A stretch of DNA of 64,000 nt from Margaritispora aquatica (lineage: Eukaryota; Ascomycota; Leotiomycetes; Helotiales; Discinellaceae). The position numbers were made by a program, and so were the translations under genes. The stretch lies in the NCBI GenBank assembly GCA_007644065.1, contig VJWN01000021.1, positions 14,271 through 78,270 on the forward strand. The letters are read 5' to 3'. The notes under the pieces were generated by a model. The model saw only the letters and a program-made list of their open reading frames with translations, was not told where the DNA came from and ran no database searches. Numbering within the stretch: the stretch's first letter is position 1; every line of letters starts with the position of its first letter. Below, piece after piece: positions 1 to 9,849 of the stretch.

Positions 1-2467
1 AATTGTCTCCAGCCCAAAGGCCTGCATATCGGTGACTCCCAACAAAACTCCCCCTCCCGATGATGAAGTTTCGTCTGTTTTCTCTCCACTTCAGTTCTGG
101 ACTGAGTTTCGCCAGGTTGTTCAGGCCATGATATGTAGCTTTGTGCAAGTTATAGCTATACAACGACCAGATTTCGATGGCTTTCTTTTGCTTTGCCCGA
201 TTTGGATCTCCAGACCAACCATCTGAGTCCAGTAGCAGGCGGAATGGCAAGCTAGAACGTTACAGTCAAAACTTGATCTCGGATTCCATTGATTACTTAC
301 GATTTCATGTCACCATACTGCTCAGCGATACATGGCGATGTCATGTCTTGCCAGACAAAATCCAAACCTGTTTCAAACAGGTATTTGTACTGTTTAGCCC
401 ACCAAAGGCGCACCTCTTTGTTGTTCAGATTTGGATAGTGACCCGGGTGCCCGTTGCCCCATCCATAAAACACACCTCCATGGAACGGTTTGCCACTATT
501 AAATACTTGGGAGAAGTCATAAGTGTCCGGTTCAAAGTAGTCAGGTTTCTGAGAGGCTGGAGCTGTGAAATAAGTTTGACCAGTCCCGAATTCCAAGTAA
601 CGTTGATCTTGAGGATGTGGTGCAGAAGGATCCAGATCTCGGATGTCCTTGATGAAGTAGTCCTTATCCAATGCTTCATTCAAAGTTGTATATGTAGCGC
701 TTGGCAAACAGTTGATGTATGGAGTGATGTTGGTGCTGCATTTAACCCCTTTATCCCTCAAGGTCTTGAACATCTTAGCGGGGTTAGGGAAGTGGCCCTC
801 ACGTTTGTCAATTGTGAAGGTCCTGTAATCATCCTGCATGTCGACGTCGATATGCATACCATCGAGCGGGAAAGCGCACTTGCGATACTCGTCCACGGCA
901 TTCATGACCATTTCTTCCGTATCATAGCCGTAGCAGCCTTGATGATATCCTAAAACATAACGCGGTTTGAGTCTAGGCTTGCCGACAATTGAAGTGTACA
1001 ATTGAATGAGCTCCCGGACGCTATCGCCAGCAACGAGAATGCAGCTGAAACTGTTGAATCTTGTAGCAACTCGAATAGCATTCTGATCTTTCATACCCGC
1101 GTCGACGCAAATATGAGAATAATTATCAATGAATGTTGCAACTTGAGACTGGTATCCTGGTTGTGAGTCTACCTCAATCCAGAAAGGCTCCGAATGATAT
1201 AGCGGCTCACGATCATCCAGTGGACCATTTCCGTAAACATTCTGATATCTCATATTATCAAAGTCTAGAGGAAACATTAGAGTGCAGTTCACACCTGGTT
1301 TCTCAGGGCATCTGGGGTCAAAACTTACTGAAATAGTTCATGTAAGTCCTCTTCTTGAACAAATTCTTGCCTCCCTGTTCTCCAAACCCCATGAAATCTG
1401 CTGTAACTGACTTCTTCACCTCAAGGACAGTAGCGTTCCCTTTATATTGAAGACCTCTCGGTCTTGTCTTCCAGATAATTGCGCTCTCAGCACCTTTCAT
1501 AGTCTTCAGGCTGAGGGCACCTAGGGTAGACTCGTCGAAAGTCTGAACTTGGGGCAACTTTTCTGCTGGTGTTAAGCTTTTGAGAACACGGACAGCGGAG
1601 ATCTGGAATGGGTCTTTCTGGATCCAGAGTTGTAACTCAACTGTTCGAGCTTCACCGTCTGGGTTCAAAACAGATTGGAGGACGAGATACCTGGGGTCTT
1701 GAACAAGTTCGACGGACCAGTTAATTCCTTCAACAGCATCGAGTGTAGCAATAAGTTGAGTCAGAGTGTCCTGAATTATAGTTCGCCTGTATTGACCTCA
1801 GGTTAACAACTCGAAGAACAAAAACATTGGAGGATTGAAATTCATCTTACGTATTAAAATCTGTGAAATCGGCACCTTTTTGATTTCTTGGATCGAACCG
1901 AATTCTCCAAACTCGCGGACGCATAAATTGAACCAAGAGAAGGGATCCGTCATTGAAGCGAACTTTGATGCGTTAGTAAAATTCTATTAATTCTTATATA
2001 ATCGTAATGACTTCGAGGTTGAAAAACAGAAGACTTCGTCCTCTAACTCAAGTTCTAATTACGCATTTATGTATGCGGAGAAGAGATAATGAAGCAAGGA
2101 AAACATATACTCACAGACACGGCCATGGTGGCAAACAGGATTTTCGCTTCCGTCGTCTAACAACCTACCACGAATTAGTATGTTATTTTTGACGGGAGTT
2201 TGTTCCAGATAAAAGGAGCTTTAAGGAAGGAATAATTCAATTAAATACTACTGAAAAGCATCCCAACCAGATTTGGTCTCGACAGTGGCCTGCCCTTGAT
2301 GTTTATATGAGATAAGGAAAAGTTTTATCATACTGGTCAGACTCCTGGTAGGAGACAGTGGCAGGACGAGAGCCACCAGATGCTGGTCCATCAAAGTCTT
2401 GGAAAAAGTCCTCAGCTTTGTGGAAAATGTAAGGGTCCCGGAGTTTTGTTTGTGCACAAGCATCCAT
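1..2467 (-). CDS. alpha-1,4-glucan lyase (GH31), 3' end beyond the window
   Basis: Predicted to cleave alpha-1,4-glucans (glycogen, starch) by elimination, releasing 1,5-anhydro-D-fructose (EC 4.2.2.13). Six exons fit one frame: 2467-2334, 2164-2115, 1962-1851, 1786-1329, 1264-301 and 251 to the left edge, giving the first ~656 residues. The GH31 nucleophile region reads FVWQDMTSP with Asp at about residue 558. The lyase-type WQDMT separates it from ordinary alpha-glucosidases. Further on come GRGSFVGSHRYAGLWAGDN, the GH31 acid/base region, and MNYFNFDNMRYQ, also typical of fungal and algal lyases. There is no signal peptide (start MDACAQTKLRDPY), so it probably acts on internal glycogen. It lies head-to-head with the dehydratase at 3885-6634. 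Known homologues are in morels, Peziza and red algae. A plain GH31 glucosidase is the alternative but less likely. Confidence 0.88.
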
Positions 2468-3884
2468 TTTGTCAGAAGGCGAGTATAATCTGCAGACGAC
2501 AGATTAGAAGAATTGTTGGAGGTTTGTGAAAAGTTGAGAGTCCACGATTTGGAGCCGGATTGGATAAGGCCTCAACTTATAGCTATCTATGTCGGTTGGC
2601 GTTTCTATAGAATACTAATATAGTTCCACTACGTATTCGGCTTCCTAACATTTTCACATGGCATTTTCGTTAGAATCTTTCTACAAGTTCTCATCCTGCC
2701 ATACTATCTCAATGAGAGGTTTCGAGCCTCTATCCACATCTCATGCAGATGATGGGAGAAGTCCCACCATGCATAACTTGGTGCCTGCGTGAAGATATTG
2801 GAAGAATCTCCACGGAAATAAGTTCCGTCCATTTCATTCTGGTATTTTATGTCGTGCCAATAGCTTTAATGCCGGACTCCCTCATTATTCTTCTATATTC
2901 ACATGTCAAGATATCTGTGTTTTCAAAATAGTCGATGCAATTGGGGCTTTGATCATCATCAACACATGATAGTATCCTGATACTAGCAGAAAGTTTCATG
3001 CTGAAGTGCGGGGTTTCTGTTGTGCTCATGAAGTCTTTGCATCGAAAGATAATTTATGGGTGGGATATCAATGTTGCTTCAATATGGATCAGACTGGACT
3101 TAGAGTGCGTGAACAATTTTTCCTTACTTGGCGTATGCACAAACACCTTTATGATTACCAATAAGTCAAATCTGTTACGCAATAATAAATGATGATAATC
3201 CTAGATCTATGCTTGCCAATTTGAACTTTGGGTGCCGTCTCAATACAGTACGTAACATTTCACCAAATAGAGTGATCCACAGTCTTCGGCTCGAAGAGAG
3301 AATGCTCTACCTCACTTAGCTTTATACGAGGTAGGACAGCATTTTCTCTCGAACGTTGAAAACGGCTACATTGAAGGCTTATTTTCGGTAGAAAATATCA
3401 TGCCATATGCAACAATGCGGGGATTATTCAATTATATACAGAAGAGTTGAACACAACATGATGTTGTGTAGCTGGATTCCGCTCACCTTTTTCCCCGCTG
3501 TACCTCATGCCCGAGAAATCGAATTCACTTTACAAAAAGCCACAAATTGTTGCTATGGGCAGTGAAGGAATTTTAATTCACTAAGTGAAATATCTTGTTC
3601 AACCAAGCTCTTGAAATTTTGCAGGTGAATCCAACGTTTTCACATGCTTCAGCTTTACATTGAGCTCATTGGCACAAGATGATGCGTTGATTTCAGTAAC
3701 GGGCCGAAACTCAAACAATTTGCTGCCCCGGTCTTCGTGGTGCAGAGGAATATGTTGTACAGCAGCTGCAGATTTTGGCGAAGGATGGTAGGTAGGGGGG
3801 CAGGTCGCCTATGGTTGGAATATATAGTTACCCTTAGCGAGGTTATGTGAACCATCAAAATCAAAATCAAATAGCGACAACAAG
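2468..3884. promoter_or_regulatory. shared intergenic region of the lyase/dehydratase pair
   Basis: About 1.4 kb between two divergently transcribed pathway genes, so it should hold both promoters. I see no supported gene in it. It contains an imperfect inverted repeat at 3291-3353, listed separately. No clear TATA element could be assigned to either start. Confidence 0.5.
3291..3353. repeat. imperfect inverted repeat (hairpin) in the intergenic region
   Basis: The left arm (3291-3313, containing GAGAGAATGCT and CTACCTC) pairs with the right arm (3328-3353, GAGGTAG and AGCATTTTCTCTC) across a 14-base spacer, with a few mismatches and bulges. It could be a regulatory site, an RNA hairpin or a small transposon remnant. 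It sits about 530 bp upstream of the dehydratase start. Confidence 0.55.
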
Positions 3885-6634
3885 ATGGTACTAAAACCAC
3901 ACTCAAGTATTGACAACACGATGGTATCAATACCACATTTCAGTCATACCGTGATAGAAGGGAAGCGCGATGATGGTTATTGGGTGGAAACTTTCCACTT
4001 CAGTTCGAAGGAATCGGTACCAGGTGTCATTGCGTAAGAGTCCATTGCTTCCCTAAGGAAAAAGGCATTGCTGACTTCAAGGCAAAGATCTGGTCTTGTG
4101 TCGGGTCGTATTGAGTTTCTAGACAATCCCATTGCTGCTAAGCAAACAGGCCGTCCTGTTGACAAAGATGGCCAATGGAAGAAGTATCACATTGGGCAAT
4201 TTGATAGCCCAGTAGCGGTGATCGCCTGCGATGTCAATAACAATGGACTCACGGATCTCATCATATGCCATGACTATGGACCATTCATGCTCCAGTGTAA
4301 TATGCAAGGAGGCTGGGTAAGCTGGCTAGAGAACCCTGGCATTGAAAACCTTGGGAAAGGTTTCTGGAAAGAGCGCAGGATCGGACGATGGCCTGCTATG
4401 CATCGAATGAAAGCTGGTTTCTTCACTCAAAAGTATGCTCTGATCTCGCGAGCAGATTTGGGCACTCTTTTCTAACGGTTCCAGGTCTTTCCTTGAGGTT
4501 GTCGCTGCATCGGTCGTTCATGGGGAGCATGATAAGGTTTTAATACGAAGTCTTTTCAACGAGATAGAGCTAACTGGCTGGAATAGACAACTCCCATTCC
4601 AATCATTCGCTTTCAAGCACCAGAGAATGTCATGACAGCGTATGTTTGAAGCGTGTTGAGTCCTACCATAGTAACAGATCATCTGACATTAGGAGTAGGA
4701 CAGAATGGCATCGTGAGGTTATCGATGATGAACACTTCACTGTCATTCACGAGTTAACCACAAAGAAGTAGATCTCAGGTTCCATTACTTCAGGGAAATT
4801 CTTACAAGTGTCACAGATTTAATGGTGATGATGGCCTTGACTCAATGATTGTCTCGTCTCGCGAGGGTACTACCTGGCTTTACTTCGAGAAAGGTATCTG
4901 GAAGCGTGAGCTAATTGGCATTGGAGAGCCCAAAGAGCCAAGGCAGTCTGCAACATCCGAATCCCCTGGATCTGGTGACCATTGGGGTACAGGCAGTGCT
5001 GATGCTGGGAAACTCGGAGATGACCGCTTTGCATATATTGCAACTATTGACCCTTTCCATGGCACAGCTGTGTGCGTTTACAGCAAGTCCAATCAGGGCA
5101 TGAAAGGTGCTGAGTGGACCCGTACTGTTTTGGACGTGTATGGAACTCCGAACCAGCTCCGGAAGACTGGAGATGGACCTGGTCACTATGTTGTTTGTGC
5201 AGATTTCGATGGCGAGTCTCTCTTTCGATGCTTAGAGTCTAAATTGACGATTTGGCAGGAGATGGGGAAGATGAATTTCTTATCTCTCTTTTTGGATCCC
5301 TGGATCGCGATCCCAAGGGTGACAGTATTGAACCTAACGCTGGACCCAATCCCAACAAGGTAAGGTTAGCGTTGACCTTCAACAAAACAATTTGCTAATT
5401 CACTCACAGGGGATAATGTACTACAAAGTCATTGACATCGAGAAGAATATATTTGCAAAATGGAGGATTGCAGACGAGTCCTCAGCTCGCATTGCCATTG
5501 GGTTCGTTCTTGTGCCTCAGTCAAAAACATATCAAGTTTCCCTTCTGACAGTGTAGAAACTTTGCTGGTACTGGCCGGCTGGATCTTATCTCCATCTCCT
5601 ACAATGTCGCCTTATACTACGAAGAGCCCAAGCCCGTCGTCACTTTGCACCTGAATCAATTTGGTAATGTGACCCCAACTTTGACCGCTAGCCCCATCAT
5701 TCCTACAGTTTGGGACAATGAAGCGATGGTCTACCTCAGCCGCCCCAAGGATATCAGTGCAAGCCACACTATGCCCTTACTCGAGATAGCAAACTACGCC
5801 CTCAGCATTGAAATTCACCCAAAAGACAGTAAGGTCCTGGTACCGGATGGTCATGGCATCAAGGTGTTGTATGGAACCCTCAGAGACACTTCTGGTACCT
5901 CCGTTCGCAGCTCTCTTGGGGTAGCTCCATTCCCTGTCATTGCTGCAATCACTTGTAAAGATCCCATACTAATGGCTGACCGGGAGAACGGTGCAATTGT
6001 GTTACGAATCGTCCCCATCGGTGCACCAGCTGAGTGGCGCACAGCGCTAGATGTCCCAGTCAAGACGACTTTCTCAACCAATAAATTGGGATTGAAATTC
6101 CCACCCTTGGAGTTCAAGAAATGTGAGGACTTGTGGTGGGGTTCTGGGTTCAAAGGAACAGACTTCTGGAACCTTTCTGGCTTCTACTTCCGCTTCCAGG
6201 ATGACAAAACACAGCTAGCTCATATGCAATTCTGGACTGCAGGCAAGTATCAAGTCCGTGATAGGGGCAACGGTTATTGACGTTGATGAATAGGAACTAA
6301 AGTAGACTGTGGCGTACATAACCACAGTGGGGACATCTTTGAAGAGGTTCATATCTGCCTCTCGCCTGGATCTCATGGAGGTATGTCGCGTCTGATACCG
6401 GTTCCTGGGATTCCAGAAGATGTCCTTCCACCCGTGGAGAAGCAGAAATTCGAGCATGTTCAAATCCCTCGCTTGTACGAACATGGTGGTATGTGGTACC
6501 GAGATTCATACGGACGTGCTATTCGTCGCGCAAGTGGTGTCGTTGCTTATCCGTGGCACAAATGGCAAGCTGGGCCTGAGAAAAATGTCGATGTGTGGCT
6601 TGCACTTGAATTTAATCCTACCTTGGATGTATAA
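3885..6634 (+). CDS. aldos-2-ulose dehydratase / 1,5-anhydro-D-fructose dehydratase
   Basis: Related to the Phanerochaete aldos-2-ulose dehydratase (EC 4.2.1.110/111), which turns 1,5-anhydro-D-fructose into microthecin and glucosone into cortalcerone. Ten introns can be placed: 4034-4081, 4433-4484, 4537-4586, 4640-4698, 4768-4816, 5212-5258, 5360-5409, 5502-5556, 6243-6305; nine are needed and together leave an open frame of 758 residues (3' end of 4640-4698 could also be 4692). The N-terminal part has repeated Asp-rich beta-propeller blades (ACDVNNNGLTDLII, CADFDGDGEDEFLI). The C-terminal cupin part has the metal-binding pattern VHNHSGDIFEEVHICL near residue 652. The start VLKPH and DDGYWVETFHF match the family N-terminus. 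Two introns use GC instead of GT. No signal peptide is seen, so like the lyase it is probably intracellular. Its end is 167 bp from the convergent HET gene. Confidence 0.87.
5212..5258 (+). other. GC-AG intron 1 in the dehydratase gene
   Basis: The frame on both sides (CADFD, then GDGEDEFL) joins only if the intron starts with GCGAGT and ends at TTTGGCAG. No GT donor in register is available. Reading through gives unrelated residues. Confidence 0.65.
6243..6305 (+). other. GC-AG intron 2 in the dehydratase gene
   Basis: The donor is GCAAGT, the standard GC-donor consensus. The acceptor is AAAGTAG. Splicing joins FWTAD to CGVHNHSGD and restores the cupin metal-binding motif; without it the frame hits a stop at 6278. 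Confidence 0.75.
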
Positions 6635-6780
6635 TTCATATTGGGAAATATTAAGATTGAAGTAAGGACGGAGCTATATAATTAGCTACCCTTTTAACAA
6701 AGCATTTACTTTACTATGACAGCCTAATTCTACTACATCGACTTGGTACATTCAAGGCAATGTGGTGAATTCAATTCCTA

Positions 6781-6800
6781 GAGAGTAGAATTCTACTCTC
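6781..6800. terminator. perfect 20-bp palindrome between convergent genes
   Basis: GAGAGTAGAATTCTACTCTC is its own reverse complement. It lies directly after the HET gene stop codon (6802-6804 on the minus strand) and 147 bp after the dehydratase stop, so it may mark the 3' ends of both transcripts. The terminator role is inference; the palindrome itself is read directly. Confidence 0.4.
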
Positions 6801-6801
6801 A

Positions 6802-9159
6802 CTAACAAAAGAAAATCGGTTCTACTTTTAGTTCTTCCTCCTCGACAATTCCTACGGCTTCCCCATCCATAATTCCATGGATATATGTTCCACCACTCCC
6901 CATAAGTCTGTAGACCGGGATCTCTCTTATATCAACATGTTCCTCGTCTCTAACTGCTATCACTTGCTCCATTGTTGCACCCGACTCTCGCCCGAGGACT
7001 GGCATTTTGCCACCTTTAAGTACACATATACTGTCGCCTACTTCGGTCTGCCAGCTTCCAAGGCCGAGATATCCTCGCTTGGTGATGAAGAGCATTCGTC
7101 CTCGAACCGTATTGAACATTTGGTTGATGAACTTTGTGAATAGCTCCGTGTCGTGAGATTGTGTGCCAGAACGCCAACACTGAAACATAGTCCCAAACTC
7201 GTCAGGCGCAAAAGAGCCACCGCCATCGGAGTCAGCAAGAAGTGTTCTCCAAAAAGCTTCTTGCTTTTCCAGTATTGTCTCTCCATACAAACCTCCTACC
7301 TGCATCGCGAATGCTTCCCATTCATCCCACTCTTCTCTATCCCCTGAAACCTCCCTTGGATCGGAAAAAATGTCACCTTCAACCACGGCAGCAACTTCGT
7401 CAAATACCACTCCGAACAACGCGATCGTCCTTTCGTCTACTTGAGCAAGCTCAACATCTTCCCAATATCCGGCAGCATTGTAATCACGGAACTCGTTTGA
7501 GTCATTTGCGTCCAAACCAGCAAAGTCTTGCTCCTTGATGCCACGACGCTCCCAATCTGGAACCCATGAAGGCCAGTCACCAACCCAATTTTCGTATTCC
7601 AGCGGATGCTCGCGATTGTTTCTAAATGGACGAGAAAGTAGGTTGAGGTTATTGTACTTCTGAATACAAAAGAGTGCGAAATCTCGGTACACATCCAACG
7701 TTGATTTACTATAATCGGGTGAGAACCCATGGTCGAGAAGAACTCCTTTTTGAACCAGACTAGGAGACAGAGATAAGAATGCGTAGATTCTATCTCTTTG
7801 GTCTGTCGCAAGCAGTCTTCCAAAACGAGCTGCGTAGAAAAACAGTGGAAGTTCTCTGTCAGTCTTCCTTAATTGGGATCGGAGAATCGAAAAGCTAGTG
7901 AACTTTGTAAGTCCAGTTTTTAGCGGGGTGTAAACCTTGATTCCCATGGATGAACGTCGCATTCCAGCTTCTGCCATTGCAATCTCTAATATTTCGTAAG
8001 GAAAACTGATAGAACCGCACTGAATTGAGACATGGCGAGCTAACGCAATTTCCTGAACAATCCACGAGCGAGAGAACAAAGCCCGTTCGAACAATTGATC
8101 AAACTGATCCCAGAGAATCTCAATAAAACTATGATCCACATTTGAGGACTTCAGATCTTCATTCTCTGTACCGAAAAGCGCTGCATCTATAATCTCCAAT
8201 TCATGTGGGAGGGTGTCTCCGCCGTCTTCCAGGACGGTCTGATGGGCTAGAATGGCAGTGCAGATCATGTCGGAGCCCCAAGTCGCTGGACCAAGATATG
8301 CTTGTGTCTGAAGTGCAGAGCGGTAAATTAATCCCATGCGCGAGACTTGCCAGTTTCGTTCCTCAATGTTGCTTTGGTCAATGCAAATAGCATCTATCCA
8401 CAAGAGTCTGTCTTTATCCCCCAAGCGAAGATTAACCAGAGCAGAAAACAAGTTTTGACCAACCTTGAAAGTTTGCTCATCGATCATGATGATTATTGGG
8501 TCAACCGGGGAGCCCCAAACGTAAGATAAAGCTTCATAACGAGAGGTGTAAGTTGACTTGTCATCTGGACTTTCAAAAACAGAAAGTGGTAATGGTATGA
8601 GACTACATTTAACAGGCTGGTTGCGATCCCCTGGATGAAGCACAACTAATCTCGATGCGTCTGATGACAAGTCTAGCGGCTTGTATGAGTACTCGGGCGG
8701 CTTTTGCTCTTCCATATTTGCGGGCGGTATACATATCTCTGGCATATGATTTCGGTCATCAGAGGCCAAACTGTTGATAAACCCGGCTAACTTATGATTT
8801 CTTAGACCTTCCGCAAACTTCAGGTCCTTGTCGAACAGTTTGAGGGTTTGATCATCGAGCTTCTCGAGTTCTTCCTGGATGCTGTTTTCGGACTTCGTGT
8901 TCAAGACTCCTTCCGGAAGACCATCTGGGAAGAATGTGCTAATTCCATGAAGTATTTTGTCGAAGTTTTGGTCCAGCTGTTGAGTTTCGGTGAGTGGGGG
9001 TTCTTTCTCTAAAGGAAGCACAACTGCTTCCAATTCTAGTCGCAATGCAGCTATATCTTCTTGAGAGACTTTCTCGTCTAATGACCCAAGGAAACCGTCT
9101 AGAAGTTGGCGCATCATCGCCTGCATCTGTTCGTCATTTTCGTCGATGTTAAGGTCCAT
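6802..9159 (-). CDS. HET-domain (heterokaryon incompatibility) protein
   Basis: A single-exon 785-residue protein. The HET domain starts near residue 206 with YEALSYVWGS, followed by LLWIDAICIDQSNIEERNWQV and MGLIYRSA, the three classic blocks of the family. HET proteins act in non-self recognition and programmed cell death on fusion of unlike hyphae; individual roles vary widely. The ~200 residues before the domain are acidic and helical (DEKVSQEDIAALRLELEA) and are not a domain I recognise. The C-terminal part, including WVPDWERR and a closing KRGYLGLG region, is typical of long HET proteins. It converges on the dehydratase. The starting ATG lies 49 bp downstream of a TATA-like palindrome. 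Confidence 0.92.
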   Translation of the reverse strand: MDLNIDENDEQMQAMMRQLLDGFLGSLDEKVSQEDIAALRLELEAVVLPLEKEPPLTETQQLDQNFDKILHGISTFFPDGLPEGVLNTKSENSIQEELEKLDDQTLKLFDKDLKFAEGLRNHKLAGFINSLASDDRNHMPEICIPPANMEEQKPPEYSYKPLDLSSDASRLVVLHPGDRNQPVKCSLIPLPLSVFESPDDKSTYTSRYEALSYVWGSPVDPIIIMIDEQTFKVGQNLFSALVNLRLGDKDRLLWIDAICIDQSNIEERNWQVSRMGLIYRSALQTQAYLGPATWGSDMICTAILAHQTVLEDGGDTLPHELEIIDAALFGTENEDLKSSNVDHSFIEILWDQFDQLFERALFSRSWIVQEIALARHVSIQCGSISFPYEILEIAMAEAGMRRSSMGIKVYTPLKTGLTKFTSFSILRSQLRKTDRELPLFFYAARFGRLLATDQRDRIYAFLSLSPSLVQKGVLLDHGFSPDYSKSTLDVYRDFALFCIQKYNNLNLLSRPFRNNREHPLEYENWVGDWPSWVPDWERRGIKEQDFAGLDANDSNEFRDYNAAGYWEDVELAQVDERTIALFGVVFDEVAAVVEGDIFSDPREVSGDREEWDEWEAFAMQVGGLYGETILEKQEAFWRTLLADSDGGGSFAPDEFGTMFQCWRSGTQSHDTELFTKFINQMFNTVRGRMLFITKRGYLGLGSWQTEVGDSICVLKGGKMPVLGRESGATMEQVIAVRDEEHVDIREIPVYRLMGSGGTYIHGIMDGEAVGIVEEEELKVEPIFFC

Positions 9160-9849
9160 TGCCGTAATCTACGTATGGAAGTGATTCGCTTGTGTTGGTT
9201 CTACTAAGCTATATAAGCGGTTGTTTTGGTGCTTTTGACAAAGTTAACTCAACATTATCAAAGCTATATAAAGCTGTCGGAATGGAGGCCTCAATATTCA
9301 TATACGTTAAGCGATAGAATAAGTGGCTGTGCATTGTCTTATTTGAAGCCTGAAAAGTCCCGTGCTTTCTAAGCCACGCAGCCAAGTCTTGTCTGGGCTC
9401 GTCAACCCTTGACGTGAGCGAATGAGTAAGAACTTCTATCTTTCGATTTATACTGGCACTCCATGAACACCATAAAGGAAGCTTGGACTTCTAAACATTA
9501 TTTCTGCAGACGGTTTGCCTGGGACCATGCCGCAGTAAATAAGTACGGCGCAGACACGTTAGTAACCGAGGGATGCATGAACCAGATATATAATTTTTAG
9601 TGTGCTTTGTGTACATAGTTCAACTTTGCATAGCACTCTTGGATAAATAATATGTCAGTCACAGAGTGTGTTGTCCATCGAAGGGGAACCAGAGTCATGA
9701 AGATAGTTGCTAAGAAAGTCAAAAATCAAAAGCTAAACCTAAACTCCATGCACCGAACGACAAGCTTCCTCCCAAATTGGTATTGACTCCTCGAAAATCA
9801 AGAAGAGCACTCCTAACTCCGAAAATGTGATCAACAGCAATAATTAGAG
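9160..9849. promoter_or_regulatory. HET gene promoter and kinesin 3' flank
   Basis: No gene seen. Two near-identical TATA-type palindromic blocks occur, AGCTATATAAGC at about 9208-9219 and AAGCTATATAAAGC at about 9261-9274. Being nearly symmetrical, they read as TATATA on the minus strand upstream of the HET start at 9159. Confidence 0.4.

Noticed and set aside
177..953. 258-codon plus-strand ORF
   Set aside because: It is the mirror of the glucan lyase exon, whose GH31 motifs are unmistakable.
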